From an uncultured Collinsella sp. (lineage in GTDB: Bacteria; Actinomycetota; Coriobacteriia; Coriobacteriales; Coriobacteriaceae), in assembly GCA_902492935.1 (NCBI GenBank), contig CABUNJ010000011.1:10787-74786 (forward strand): a stretch of DNA of 64,000 bases. Reading direction: 5' to 3'. Of the stretch, positions 9,534 through 18,189 are shown piece after piece; the stretch's first letter is position 1; the number at the start of each line of letters is the position of its first letter. A program made the position numbers and the translations under genes. The notes under the pieces are model-generated. The model was given only the letters and a program-made list of their open reading frames with translations. It was not told where the DNA came from and made no database searches.

Positions 9534-11549
9534 ATGGTAAAGATTCGAGAGAAGCAAACCGAGCAGCTCGAGAAGGCTGCCTCCAAGGGGCTCAAGCTCG
9601 GTGGCTGGAAGAAGATGACGCTGTCTTCTAAGATTGCCGCCGTCGTGCTGGTGCTGGTCGCCCTGACTGCGATTCTGGCGCCCCTTCTTGCCCCCTATAG
9701 CCCGGTCGAGATCTTTACGGCTCGCCAGGCTCCCGGCAACGGATTTATCTTCGGTACCGACGATAAGGGTCGCGACATTCTGTCGCGTATGCTCTACGGT
9801 GGTCGTTACTCGCTGATTATCGGCTTTGGCGCCACTGCCATGGCCCTGGTCTGCGGCTCGGTCGTGGGCGCCCTTGCAGCGGTTTCGCGCAAGGCCGTCT
9901 CCGAGACGATCATGCGTATCCTGGACATCATCATGTCCATCCCGGGCATCGCCCTCGCGGCCGTCTTCGTCTCCATCCTGGGCAACTCCGTGCCGTCGAT
10001 CATCTTCGCCATCGGCTTTATGTACACTCCGCAGATTGCCCGTATCGTACGCGCCAACATCGTGTCCGAGTACGGCGAGGACTATGTCCGCGCGGTCATC
10101 GTTTCCGGCGCCAAGGCTCCGTGGATTTTGATCAAGCATGTTCTGCGTAACTGCATCGCCCCGATCATGGTCTTCACCGTTACCCTGGTCGCCGACGCCA
10201 TCATCTTCGAGGCCTCGCTGACCTTCATCGGCGCTGGTATCCAGGAGCCCACCGCTACCTGGGGTAACATCCTCGCCGACGCCCGCGGCGGCGTGCTCGC
10301 CGGCCGTTGGTGGCAGGCGCTGTTCCCGGGCCTGGCCATCATGATCACCTGCCTGGCGCTCAACATCCTCTCCGAGGGCATTACCGACGCCATGGCCGCT
10401 GCTCCCTCCGCTGCCCTGGATCCTACCGATTCCTCCAAGCGTCGCGAGGCCGACCTGCTGGTCTCCGACCCCGTTCGCGCCTACAAGGAGCAGGCCCAGT
10501 CCCTCTCCGCTCGCCTTGGCGCCCTGCGCGATGTCGAGCTCAAGCGTGACGATCGCCACGTGCCCGACGAGTCCGTTGAGCCGATTCTCTCGGTCCGTGA
10601 CTTCTGCATCCAGTTTGAGCATCACGGTGATATCAACGTCGTCGACCATGTCAACTTTGACGTTCGTCCTGGTCAGACCATGGGCCTGGTGGGCGAGTCC
10701 GGTTGCGGTAAGTCCATCACCACGCTGGCCATCATGGGCCTGACCGACGATGACGAGCATCTTTCCGGCGAGGTTCTCTGGGAGGGTCGCGACCTGCTCA
10801 AGATGAGCAAGAAGGAGTGGTTCGGCCTGCGCGGTACCGATATCGCTATGGTCTATCAGGACGCCCTGTCCTCGCTTAATCCCTCCATGCTCATCTCTGC
10901 CCAGATGAAGCAGCTCACCAAGCGCGGCGGAACCCGCAGCGCCGAGGAGCTCCTGGAGCTCGTCGGCCTCGATCCCAAGCGCACGCTCGAGAGCTATCCG
11001 CACGAGCTTTCCGGCGGCCAGCGTCAGCGTGTCCTGATCGCTATGGCCCTTACCCGCGACCCCAAGCTGGTCATCTGCGACGAGCCCACGACCGCTCTGG
11101 ACGTTACCGTCCAGAAGCAGGTCATCAAGCTGCTCAACGATCTTCAGGCCAAGCTCGGCTTTGCCATGATCTTCGTTTCGCATGACCTGGCTCTGGTCGC
11201 CGAGGTTGCCCATAACATCACGGTTATGTACGCCGGTCAGGTTATCGAGCAGGCACCTACCAAGGAGCTGCTCACCAACCCGATTCACGAGTACACCCGC
11301 GGTCTTCTGGGCTCCGTTCTGTCCATCGAGAGCGGTTCGGGCCGCCTGCACCAGGTGCCCGGCGCCGTTCCGAGCCCGCGCGATTTCCCCAAGGGCGATC
11401 GCTTCGCGCCTCGCTCGAGCCATCCGCGCATCGGCCTGGACACCCGTCCGGTCTTCAAGCGCGTGCCCGGCACCGAGCACTTCTATTCCGAGCTCCCCGA
11501 CGAGGTGCTCAAGGCAAATGGTTTGACCCCTCACGCGGAGGTGATGTAG
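9534..11549 (+). CDS. satC: Fused ABC permease-ATPase, dipeptide family (SatC-like)
   Basis: A 671-residue fusion. Residues about 1-290 are a DppC-type permease with N-terminal membrane anchor and EAA loop (SEYGEDYVRAVIVSGAKAP). Residues about 340-671 are a DppD-type ATPase with Walker A GESGCGKS, signature LSGGQRQRV and Walker B LVICDEPTTALD, ending in an oligopeptide-transporter C-terminal region. In most dipeptide importers these are separate genes. The same permease-ATPase fusion is characteristic of SatC in the sialic acid importer of Haemophilus ducreyi, which is the main reason for the sialic acid call. The fusion is continuous, with no sign of a frameshift. Confidence 0.88.
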   Translation: MVKIREKQTEQLEKAASKGLKLGGWKKMTLSSKIAAVVLVLVALTAILAPLLAPYSPVEIFTARQAPGNGFIFGTDDKGRDILSRMLYGGRYSLIIGFGATAMALVCGSVVGALAAVSRKAVSETIMRILDIIMSIPGIALAAVFVSILGNSVPSIIFAIGFMYTPQIARIVRANIVSEYGEDYVRAVIVSGAKAPWILIKHVLRNCIAPIMVFTVTLVADAIIFEASLTFIGAGIQEPTATWGNILADARGGVLAGRWWQALFPGLAIMITCLALNILSEGITDAMAAAPSAALDPTDSSKRREADLLVSDPVRAYKEQAQSLSARLGALRDVELKRDDRHVPDESVEPILSVRDFCIQFEHHGDINVVDHVNFDVRPGQTMGLVGESGCGKSITTLAIMGLTDDDEHLSGEVLWEGRDLLKMSKKEWFGLRGTDIAMVYQDALSSLNPSMLISAQMKQLTKRGGTRSAEELLELVGLDPKRTLESYPHELSGGQRQRVLIAMALTRDPKLVICDEPTTALDVTVQKQVIKLLNDLQAKLGFAMIFVSHDLALVAEVAHNITVMYAGQVIEQAPTKELLTNPIHEYTRGLLGSVLSIESGSGRLHQVPGAVPSPRDFPKGDRFAPRSSHPRIGLDTRPVFKRVPGTEHFYSELPDEVLKANGLTPHAEVM

Positions 11550-12377
11550 ATGAGCGAGACCGCAGTCAACGGCGTCGAGCCGATTATCTTCCTTGATGAC
11601 GTTCACGTCACCTTTAGGACCCGTACCGGCTCGATTCTGCACCCCAACCTGGTTCACGCCGTCCAGGGTGTAACGATTAAGCTCATGCCCGGACAGACCA
11701 TCGGCATCGTCGGCGAGTCTGGTTGCGGTAAGTCCACCACCGCCAACGTCATGTGCGGCCTGCAGGCCCCCACGAGCGGCAAGGTCTACTTTAAGGGCAA
11801 GGACGTTACCAAACGTACCGCCGAGGACTGTCGCCACATGGGTCGCGTCATCTCGGTCGTGTTCCAGAACCCGGCCACGGCGCTCAACCCCCGCATGGTC
11901 GTTCGCGAGCAGCTGCTCGACCCCATGCGCGTCCACAACCTGGGTACCGAGGCCGAGCAGGAGAAGCGCGTCAAGGAACTCTTGGAGCTCACCGGTCTGC
12001 CCAGCTCCGCTGCCGAGGTTCTTCCCGGCCAGCTTTCGGGCGGCCAGCGTCAGCGCGTCGCAATTGCCCGTGCCCTGTCGCTGAACCCCGATGCCATCAT
12101 CGCCGACGAGCCCACCTCGGCTCTGGACGTTTCGGTCCGCGCGCAGATTCTGAACCTGCTGACCGACCTTAAGAAGGAGCTCGGCCTGGCCATGGTGTTT
12201 ATCAGCCATGACATCCAGACGGTCCGCTATATCTCTGACGACATCATCGTTATGAATGGCGGCAAGATCGTCGAGCAGGGCGAGGCCAAGCAGGTCTTCC
12301 AGCACCCCCAGGACCCCTACACCAAGATGCTGCTCGGCGCTGCGCCGTCGCTGCTGCATCCCAAGCTCGGCGAGTAG
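11550..12377 (+). CDS. satD: ABC transporter ATPase, dipeptide family (SatD-like)
   Basis: A 275-residue second ATPase of the importer, OppF/DppF type. It has Walker A GESGCGKSTT, signature LSGGQRQRVAIARAL and Walker B AIIADEPTSALD, followed by the H-loop FISHD. It is shorter than usual OppF (about 320) because it lacks the Cys-containing C-terminal tail. Its ATG follows the satC stop directly with GCGGAGGTG upstream, so the two are translationally coupled. It pairs with the ATPase half of the fused protein to power import. Confidence 0.87.
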   Translation: MSETAVNGVEPIIFLDDVHVTFRTRTGSILHPNLVHAVQGVTIKLMPGQTIGIVGESGCGKSTTANVMCGLQAPTSGKVYFKGKDVTKRTAEDCRHMGRVISVVFQNPATALNPRMVVREQLLDPMRVHNLGTEAEQEKRVKELLELTGLPSSAAEVLPGQLSGGQRQRVAIARALSLNPDAIIADEPTSALDVSVRAQILNLLTDLKKELGLAMVFISHDIQTVRYISDDIIVMNGGKIVEQGEAKQVFQHPQDPYTKMLLGAAPSLLHPKLGE

Positions 12378-12457
12378 CCTCGCTTTCCCTCCCGTGCGCC
12401 CGGTTCCCTTGCCGGGCGCACCTCCGTTGCGATTTCGAAAGGTTGGGTTCACGGGCC

Positions 12458-13435
12458 ATGCCAAGTGCTCAGGAGCTACAACAGCAATTTGGTGAATATC
12501 GAGGCGCCATGCCCCGTCCATCAGATTTCGATCTCTTTTGGAAGGATCGCATGGCCGAGGCCGACGCCGTCGGGCTTGACTATGCGATCGAGGCGGCACC
12601 AGTCACCGATGCCGTGACCTGCCAGCTTTTCGATCTCTGGTATACCGGCATGTGTGGTGCTCGCCTGCATGCCAAGTACCTTAAACCCGTCTCGGACGAG
12701 CCCGTGCCATTGGTGCTTCAGTTCCATGGGTATCCGGGTGCAAGCCGCAGCTGGTTTGAGCAGGCATCGTTTGCGGGTATGGGCATGGCACTGATTGCTC
12801 TCGATTGCCCTGGCCAGGGAGGTCCCTCCGAGGACATTGGTGGATTTGAGGGTACAACGGTCGCGGGCCATATCGTCGCCGGTATCGACGGCGACCCGAC
12901 CAACCTCTACTATGTCCGCTTGCACCAAGATATCCGCGTTCTGTGCCGTATTGTTCGTGAGCTCGAGGGTATCGACCTTGCCCGTGTGTTTGTGAACGGC
13001 GCGTCGCAGGGCGGCGGTTTGGGCATTGCGACCTGTGCACTTAACAGTGAGCTTATCAATCGCGCCGCCATCCTCTATCCCTTCCTGTCAGATTTCCGCC
13101 TGGTCTGGGATTTGGATGCCGACGACATTGCCTACGAGGGCCTGCGCTATTGGTCTCGCTGGTTTGACGAGGACTCGACTCGTATTGACGAAGCCTATGC
13201 CAAGCTGGCGTACTTCGATTCCAAGAACTTTGCCCCTATGGTCAAATGCCCCGTGCTGTTTGGCACGGGCACGGCCGATATCGTCTGTCCTCCGGCGACG
13301 CAGTTTGCGGTCTACAACAACCTGACCTGTGAAAAGCGTCATGAGTTCTTTGAAGGCTTTGGCCACGAGGAGATTCAGGATTTTGACGATCTGATCATTC
13401 CGTTTTTCTGCAAGGGAGGGGAGGCTCATGTCTAA
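12458..13435 (+). CDS. Acetyl xylan esterase-like (CE7) alpha/beta hydrolase
   Basis: A 325-residue hydrolase of the acetyl xylan esterase/cephalosporin C deacetylase family. The nucleophile elbow is NGASQGG with Ser183; FGTGTADIVCPP carries the acid Asp and GFGHEEI the His. The oxyanion segment FHGYPGAS is present. Family members remove acetyl groups from sugars. In this cluster the likely job, by inference, is removing O-acetyl groups from sialic acid before NanA acts. ATG 12458 is chosen; TTG 12443 overlaps the only AAAGG, so the start is not certain. The next gene overlaps by eight bases. Confidence 0.75.
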   Translation: MPSAQELQQQFGEYRGAMPRPSDFDLFWKDRMAEADAVGLDYAIEAAPVTDAVTCQLFDLWYTGMCGARLHAKYLKPVSDEPVPLVLQFHGYPGASRSWFEQASFAGMGMALIALDCPGQGGPSEDIGGFEGTTVAGHIVAGIDGDPTNLYYVRLHQDIRVLCRIVRELEGIDLARVFVNGASQGGGLGIATCALNSELINRAAILYPFLSDFRLVWDLDADDIAYEGLRYWSRWFDEDSTRIDEAYAKLAYFDSKNFAPMVKCPVLFGTGTADIVCPPATQFAVYNNLTCEKRHEFFEGFGHEEIQDFDDLIIPFFCKGGEAHV

Positions 13436-14279
13436 GTGCGAGAGCAATATCGATGAGCTGATTGTCCCCGAGCTTACGGGAATTGCTGGGACGGTTTCGT
13501 CAAGGCTCTCTGATTTCCGGGGTTGGCACGGCGATGCTTCTGCGGATGTTTCCGAGTTAGAGACAGCCGCTTCGGACCTTGAGGTTTGCGGGCTGACCGT
13601 TACGGCGATTGATTTCGCCAATCCGTGCGCGCGCTACTCCGAGGTTTCCTTTGAACTCGGCGGGCATGTCGTGCACGGCCGTTTGATTGAGCCCTCTGGT
13701 TGCGCCCGGGCATCCGAGCTTGTGCCACTATGCCTGATGTTTCACGACATCGATCGACCCGTGCGGGGATGGCATCACATGACGAGGTTTGCTGCCATGG
13801 GATATGCCGTGCTTGCGCTGGACGATGAGGCTATTGGATCCAGCGATCTGCAGCAGGGGATTACCTCGCCTGCTTTTGTCGAGCGCGTCCGCTGGGGCTG
13901 CGCGTTGGCGAAGGTCGCGCGCAATCTTGATGGCATGGATCCCGGCCGCATTTTTGCATGGGGCGAGGGCCTTGGCGGCGGTGTCGCGCTGGCGGTGTCT
14001 GCTCTGGACGAGCGGGCCCTTGCCTGCACGGCAGTTGCCAATCCAATTCCCGGCGGTCTCGAGGCGCTGTCGTCTCGGGTGCGCGGATCGGTGCTCATGG
14101 GCACATCGCTTATGGATACCGTGAGCGATCCCAAGGGTCAGTTTGCCGTATTCAACGGCCTTGAGTGTGACCGAAGGCATATCATCTATGCCAAATACGC
14201 TCATGAGCGCATCAACGCGTTCGAAAACGAAGTCGTCGACTTCTTTAACCAAACGTTCTACCCGTGTTCTATGGCCTAG
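13428..14279 (+). CDS. CE7-like alpha/beta hydrolase homologue lacking the catalytic serine
   Basis: A 283-residue relative of the preceding esterase. It shares the same fold landmarks: MFHDIDRP for the oxyanion region, MGTSLMDTVSDPKGQ for the acid Asp and YAKYAHERI for the His. At the nucleophile elbow it reads WGEGLGGG, so the expected Ser is Glu180. Without a nucleophile it should not work as a serine esterase and may be a pseudoenzyme or a binding or partner subunit. GGGAGGGGAGG precedes ATG 13428, and the gene overlaps its neighbour by eight bases, so it is actively translated. No frameshift or stop interrupts it. Confidence 0.7.
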   Translation: MSKCESNIDELIVPELTGIAGTVSSRLSDFRGWHGDASADVSELETAASDLEVCGLTVTAIDFANPCARYSEVSFELGGHVVHGRLIEPSGCARASELVPLCLMFHDIDRPVRGWHHMTRFAAMGYAVLALDDEAIGSSDLQQGITSPAFVERVRWGCALAKVARNLDGMDPGRIFAWGEGLGGGVALAVSALDERALACTAVANPIPGGLEALSSRVRGSVLMGTSLMDTVSDPKGQFAVFNGLECDRRHIIYAKYAHERINAFENEVVDFFNQTFYPCSMA

Positions 14280-14347
14280 GCGGCCTGGACACTGCCAACA
14301 AGAGTGGATGGCATAGGGCCGTCCGCCAGACAACTAAGGAGATTCTT

Positions 14348-15268
14348 GTGGCAACTCAGAAATTCACCGGCGTTATTCCTCCCGTCGTTGTTCCCGATAC
14401 CGAAGATCACCAGCTCGATGTTGCCTCCTTTGAGCGCAGCATTAACCGCATGATCGACGCCGGCGTCGATGGCCTGTTCTTCTTGGGCTCTTCGGGTGAG
14501 GTCGTCTTCTCCACCGACGAGCGTCGTCGCCAGATCATCGCCGAGGCCGTCCGCATCGTCGACCACCGCGTGCCCGTCTTGGTCGGCATCATCGATACAG
14601 AGACCGAGCGCATGATTGAGCATGGCAAGGTCGCTCAGGAGCTGGGCGCCGATGCGCTCGTCGCCACCTGCCCGTTCTATGCCCTGCAGGGCATGACCGA
14701 GGTTGAGGAGCATTTCCGCATCCTGCACGAGGAGCTCGATCTGCCCATCTTTGCCTATGACATTCCCGTGTGCGTTCACACCAAGCTCCCCTGGAAGCTC
14801 CTTGCCAAGCTCGGCGCCGAGGGCGTCCTGGCCGGCGTCAAGGATTCCTCGGGCGATGACATCTCGTTCCGCTACCTCGTTCAGGAGAACGAGAAGAATG
14901 GCCATCCGATGAGCATCCTCACCGGTCACGAGGTCGTTGTCGACGGCGCTTACCTCGGTGGCGCCGACGGTTCCGTCCCGGGTCTCGCCAACGTTGAGCC
15001 CGAGGGCTACGTGCGCCAGTGGAAGGCCGCTCAGGCCGGCGACTGGGCTACCGTCAAGGCCGAGCAGGATCGCCTCAACGAGATCTCCCACATCTGGGAT
15101 GTCACCTCGGGCGTTCAGGGCTATGCCGGCGGCGTTGGTGCCTTCAAGACCGCTATGAATCTCATGGGCATCTTCGACAGCCCGACCATGCCGCGCCCGG
15201 TGAAGGCCATGACCGGCGAGAACGTCGAGGCGATTAGGAAGGTCCTCCAGGACAACGGTCTCCTGTAA
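14348..15268 (+). CDS. nanA: DHDPS/N-acetylneuraminate lyase family aldolase, probable NanA
   Basis: A 306-residue class I aldolase of the dihydrodipicolinate synthase superfamily. The pyruvate-binding motif GSSGE is at 47-51, the proton-relay Tyr in YDIP at 137 and the Schiff-base Lys in GVKDSSGD at 165. GTG 14348 is preceded by AAGGAGATTCTT; the open frame extends upstream to 14264 but without a ribosome site. Dihydrodipicolinate synthase is possible by fold. The neighbours, a ROK kinase and NanE, strongly favour cleavage of N-acetylneuraminate to ManNAc and pyruvate. Confidence 0.82.
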   Translation: MATQKFTGVIPPVVVPDTEDHQLDVASFERSINRMIDAGVDGLFFLGSSGEVVFSTDERRRQIIAEAVRIVDHRVPVLVGIIDTETERMIEHGKVAQELGADALVATCPFYALQGMTEVEEHFRILHEELDLPIFAYDIPVCVHTKLPWKLLAKLGAEGVLAGVKDSSGDDISFRYLVQENEKNGHPMSILTGHEVVVDGAYLGGADGSVPGLANVEPEGYVRQWKAAQAGDWATVKAEQDRLNEISHIWDVTSGVQGYAGGVGAFKTAMNLMGIFDSPTMPRPVKAMTGENVEAIRKVLQDNGLL

Positions 15269-15298
15269 AGCTTCCCCAGGCACCCGACCTCGCCGTTC

Positions 15299-15340
15299 AG
15301 CCTTGCGGCCATGACCCATTAGGTCAATGGCCGCAAGGCT
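15299..15340 (+). other. Strong intercistronic hairpin after nanA
   Basis: An 18-bp stem with one bulged A (left arm 15299-15316, right arm 15322-15340) and a five-base loop lies 30 nt after the nanA stop. No T tract follows, so a stabilising or processing hairpin is more likely than a terminator. Confidence 0.5.
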
Positions 15341-15438
15341 TCGCGGCGATCTCGGGCACCTGGGAAACCTTTACCAAACTGTGGCGATAATTCTGCCCTC
15401 ATTTCCTGTAGTTGTTTTTGTCTCCGAAGGAGAACGAC

Positions 15439-16404
15439 ATGGAGAACAAGTACGTCTGCTCTGTCGATATCGGCGGAACTAAGATCGCGACCGCCATTAT
15501 GGAGTATCCGGCTGACGGCAGCGTGCCCCATCCCGTATTTGAGGCCGAGGTTCCTACCGAGGCCCAGGAGGGCGGCGAGGCTGTCTTCCAGCGTATCGAG
15601 GCGTCCATCAGGGCCGCTCTTGAGGCGAATCCCGATGTCGAGGTCCTCGGTGTCGGTATCGGTGCCGCCGGCGTCGTCGATCCCAAGACGGGCGCCATCG
15701 CGTATGCCAACGATATTATGCCCGGCTGGTCCGGCGTTCAGTTGGGGCCGCGTCTGCGCGAGGACCTTGGTCTTCCCGTTGCCGTTGTGGGCGACGTGCA
15801 GGCTCATGCTCTGGGCGAGGCCCACTGGGGCGTCGGTAAGGGCAAGTTCTCCGTCTTGTGTCTGGGCATCGGCACGGGCATCGGCGGCGCATATGTCGAG
15901 AACGGCCGCGTGATGCAGGGCTTCCATGGTGCTGCCGGTCATATGGGCCACATCGAGTGCTCGGCTGCCGCTGGCATTCCCTGCGCCTGCGGACGTTCTG
16001 GCCATCTTGAGTCGGTAGCCTCGGGCACCTCGATTGGCCGTATGTACGACGAGCGCTTCGGTCGAGTTGACCCCAGCCGTCCTTCGGTCGGTCGCGATGT
16101 GAACGACCTGTGCCGTGCGGGCGACGCAAAGGCGACCGAGGTCATCCATGACGCCGGCTTTGCGTTGGGCGCCAGCTTGGGCTCGCTTGCCAACATCTTG
16201 GATCCCGAGGTCATCGTGCTTTCGGGAGGTGTGATTCACCAGGGTCCCGATTGGCGCTCGCAGACGTGGAAGGACTCGGTGCATGAGGGCTATGCCAGCC
16301 AGGCGCTCGACCCGCTTCAGGACACGCCGATCCTCATCGGTTCTCTGGAGGGCGACGCGCCGCTTATCGGTGCCGCCGAGCATCTTCTTGCCTCGTTGAA
16401 GTAA
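15439..16404 (+). CDS. nanK: ROK family sugar kinase, probable N-acetylmannosamine kinase
   Basis: A 321-residue ROK protein. The ATP-binding motif DIGGTKIA is at the N-terminus, with a second glycine-rich motif GIGTGIGGAYV and the zinc-type segment CACGRSGHLES near residue 190. The usual third zinc ligand Cys is His here (GHLE instead of GCxE). ATG 15439 follows GAAGGAGAACGAC. ROK kinases include glucokinase, fructokinase and NanK; placement between NanA- and NanE-like genes supports phosphorylation of ManNAc to ManNAc-6-phosphate. No N-terminal DNA-binding domain is present, so it is not a ROK repressor. Confidence 0.82.
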   Translation: MENKYVCSVDIGGTKIATAIMEYPADGSVPHPVFEAEVPTEAQEGGEAVFQRIEASIRAALEANPDVEVLGVGIGAAGVVDPKTGAIAYANDIMPGWSGVQLGPRLREDLGLPVAVVGDVQAHALGEAHWGVGKGKFSVLCLGIGTGIGGAYVENGRVMQGFHGAAGHMGHIECSAAAGIPCACGRSGHLESVASGTSIGRMYDERFGRVDPSRPSVGRDVNDLCRAGDAKATEVIHDAGFALGASLGSLANILDPEVIVLSGGVIHQGPDWRSQTWKDSVHEGYASQALDPLQDTPILIGSLEGDAPLIGAAEHLLASLK

Positions 16405-16420
16405 ACGTATCTGCTGTAGG

Positions 16421-16451
16421 AGCCTCCCGAGACAACACGCCTCGGGAGGCT
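16421..16451 (+). other. Intercistronic hairpin between nanK and nanE
   Basis: A perfect 11-bp stem (AGCCTCCCGAG 16421-16431, CTCGGGAGGCT 16441-16451) with a nine-base loop and a weak T tail. It sits 23 nt before the nanE start and may partly terminate or stabilise the operon mRNA. Confidence 0.5.
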
Positions 16452-16474
16452 GTTCTGAGAAAGGTTGCAGCCTT

Positions 16475-17161
16475 ATGACCGTCGATCCTTTGATTCAATC
16501 CCTGAAGGGCAAGCTCGTCGTGAGCGTTCAGGCGTATATGGGCGAGCCTCTTCGTACGCCCGAGACCATGGCGCAAATGTCTCGCGCTTGCGAGCTCGGC
16601 GGCGCCGCCGCCATTCGCTGCCAGGGCCTTGCCGACATTGCCGCCATTAAGGGTCGCTGTGAGGTTCCCGTCATCGGCCTGTGGAAGGATGGGCACGAGG
16701 GCGTTTACATCACGCCGACGCTGCGTCACGCTCGCGCCTGCGTTGCTGCCGGTGCCGATATCGTGGCGATCGACGCCACCGATCGTCCGCGCCCCGATGG
16801 CAAGACGGTCGAGGATACCTTCCGCCCGCTGCACGAGGAGGGTGTGCTCCTGATGGCGGATTGTGCCACCATCGAGGACATTCGCCGTGCTGTTGATATG
16901 GGCTTTGACCTGGTATCCACCACGCTTTCTCACGGCGTCGCCGCCATCGACTGCACCATGGCCGATGGCCCCGACCTGCCGCTCCTGCGTCAGGCGACTG
17001 AGGAATTCCCCGGCCTTCCTATCATTTGCGAGGGTCGCGTGCATACGCCCGAGGAGGCTCGCGCCGCGATCGATGCTGGCGCCTGGGCCGTTGTCGTCGG
17101 CACCGCCATCACGCACCCCACGAGTATTACAAGTTGGTTCAAGGCTGCGCTTGAGGCGTAA
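16475..17161 (+). CDS. nanE: N-acylglucosamine-6-phosphate 2-epimerase NanE
   Basis: A 228-residue TIM-barrel epimerase that converts ManNAc-6-phosphate to GlcNAc-6-phosphate. Family features are LVVSVQAYMGEPLRTPETMAQMS at the N-terminus, the catalytic Lys region VIGLWKDG, the barrel strand DIVAIDATDR and the phosphate site EGRVHTPEEA followed by VVVGTAITHP. It completes the route from sialic acid to GlcNAc-6-P; nagA and nagB are not in this window. It is the last gene of the cluster, and a terminator follows before rapZ. Confidence 0.92.
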   Translation: MTVDPLIQSLKGKLVVSVQAYMGEPLRTPETMAQMSRACELGGAAAIRCQGLADIAAIKGRCEVPVIGLWKDGHEGVYITPTLRHARACVAAGADIVAIDATDRPRPDGKTVEDTFRPLHEEGVLLMADCATIEDIRRAVDMGFDLVSTTLSHGVAAIDCTMADGPDLPLLRQATEEFPGLPIICEGRVHTPEEARAAIDAGAWAVVVGTAITHPTSITSWFKAALEA

Positions 17162-17212
17162 GACAGACCTCGTATCCGCTCGGGGCGGTATACTCAATAT
17201 AGGCAATTGACC

Positions 17213-17249
17213 GCGCGGGATCCGGGTTGCTGGGTCCCGCGCTTGTTTT
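17213..17249 (+). terminator. Terminator-like hairpin before rapZ
   Basis: An 8-bp GC stem (GCGCGGGA 17213-17220, TCCCGCGC 17235-17242) followed by TTGTTTT. A good -10-like TATACT lies at 17189-17194 just upstream without a convincing -35 box, so the hairpin may be a leader structure of rapZ rather than the end of the nan unit. Confidence 0.45.
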
Positions 17250-17262
17250 CGGGAGGCAGCAC

Positions 17263-18183
17263 ATGCAAAAGGGAGATGCCATGGATGCGGCGGAGCGCTC
17301 GGAGCGCATCCCCGATATCGTCATCATCACCGGAATGTCCGGATCAGGCCGCACACAGGCCATGCACGTGTTCGAGGACATGGGCTATTTTTGCATCGAT
17401 AACCTGCCTCCGCGTCTCATCGCCCAGCTTGCCGAGCTCGTCGGCATCAATACGGGCGTGGGCAGGCATCTCGCCGTCACCTGCGATTTGCGTAGCCAGG
17501 GACTGTTTGACGAGCTGCTCGATGCGGTCGCCGCGCTCGAAGAGCGCGAGATGAGCTGCGACATCGTGTTCCTGGAGGCTTCTGATGAGGTGCTGATTCG
17601 TCGCTACAGCGAAAATCGCCGCCGTCATCCTATTGCCAAGCCGGGGGAGACTACGGCCGATGCCATTCAGCGCGAGCGCCTTCAGCTGCAGGGCGTGCGC
17701 GACCGAGCCGATATGATTATCGACACGAGCCGCTTGCGCACTTCTGCTTTACGCAACAAGCTGCGCATGGCTTTTTCCGAGCTGTCCGACCAGCAGCTTA
17801 TGGATGTCCATGTGTTCTCGTTTGGCTTTAAGCATGGCATGCCCGTCGAGGCGGATATCATGATCGATGTTCGCTTCTTGCCCAATCCTTTCTACGATCC
17901 CGAGATGCGCACCATGACCGGCCTCGATAAGAAGGTCTCCGATTTTGTCTTGGACCATCCCAAGACCCAGGAGTTTTGGAAGGCCTGGACCCAGCTGCTC
18001 GATACGGTCATGCCGGGTTATATCGCAGAGGGCAAGCCGCAGCTTTCCATTGCCATCGGCTGTACGGGCGGACAGCACCGTAGCGTCGCCATTGCCGAGG
18101 CCACGGCCCGCTACCTGGAGGGTGCTCAGTATCATGTGAGCATCTCACACCGCGACTTGTCGCGTGCCAACACGAAGGCATAG
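17263..18183 (+). CDS. rapZ: RNase adaptor/nucleotide-binding protein RapZ (YvcJ)
   Basis: A RapZ/YvcJ P-loop protein of about 306 residues. In E. coli it controls GlmS through small RNA decay; in Gram-positives it binds nucleotides. The P-loop reads GMSGSGRT, with Arg in place of the usual Lys, as often seen in actinobacterial members. The C-terminal hallmark GCTGGQHRSVAIAE, with its His-Arg-Ser, is intact. Two starts each have a ribosome site: ATG 17263 (GGGAGGCAGCAC) and ATG 17281 (AAAGGGAGATGCC). The upstream one is listed, but 17281 would also give a normal protein. whiA follows after six bases. Confidence 0.93.
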   Translation: MQKGDAMDAAERSERIPDIVIITGMSGSGRTQAMHVFEDMGYFCIDNLPPRLIAQLAELVGINTGVGRHLAVTCDLRSQGLFDELLDAVAALEEREMSCDIVFLEASDEVLIRRYSENRRRHPIAKPGETTADAIQRERLQLQGVRDRADMIIDTSRLRTSALRNKLRMAFSELSDQQLMDVHVFSFGFKHGMPVEADIMIDVRFLPNPFYDPEMRTMTGLDKKVSDFVLDHPKTQEFWKAWTQLLDTVMPGYIAEGKPQLSIAIGCTGGQHRSVAIAEATARYLEGAQYHVSISHRDLSRANTKA

Positions 18184-18189
18184 GTTTAC

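Noticed and set aside
8586..12599. 1337-codon open frame on the minus strand
   Set aside because: It lies exactly antisense to satB-satD and part of the esterase gene, has no ribosome site and shows the low-complexity composition expected of the complement of GC-biased codons.
14348..15268. Calling this aldolase dihydrodipicolinate synthase (dapA)
   Set aside because: The fold allows it, but the adjacent ROK kinase and NanE point to the sialic acid route.
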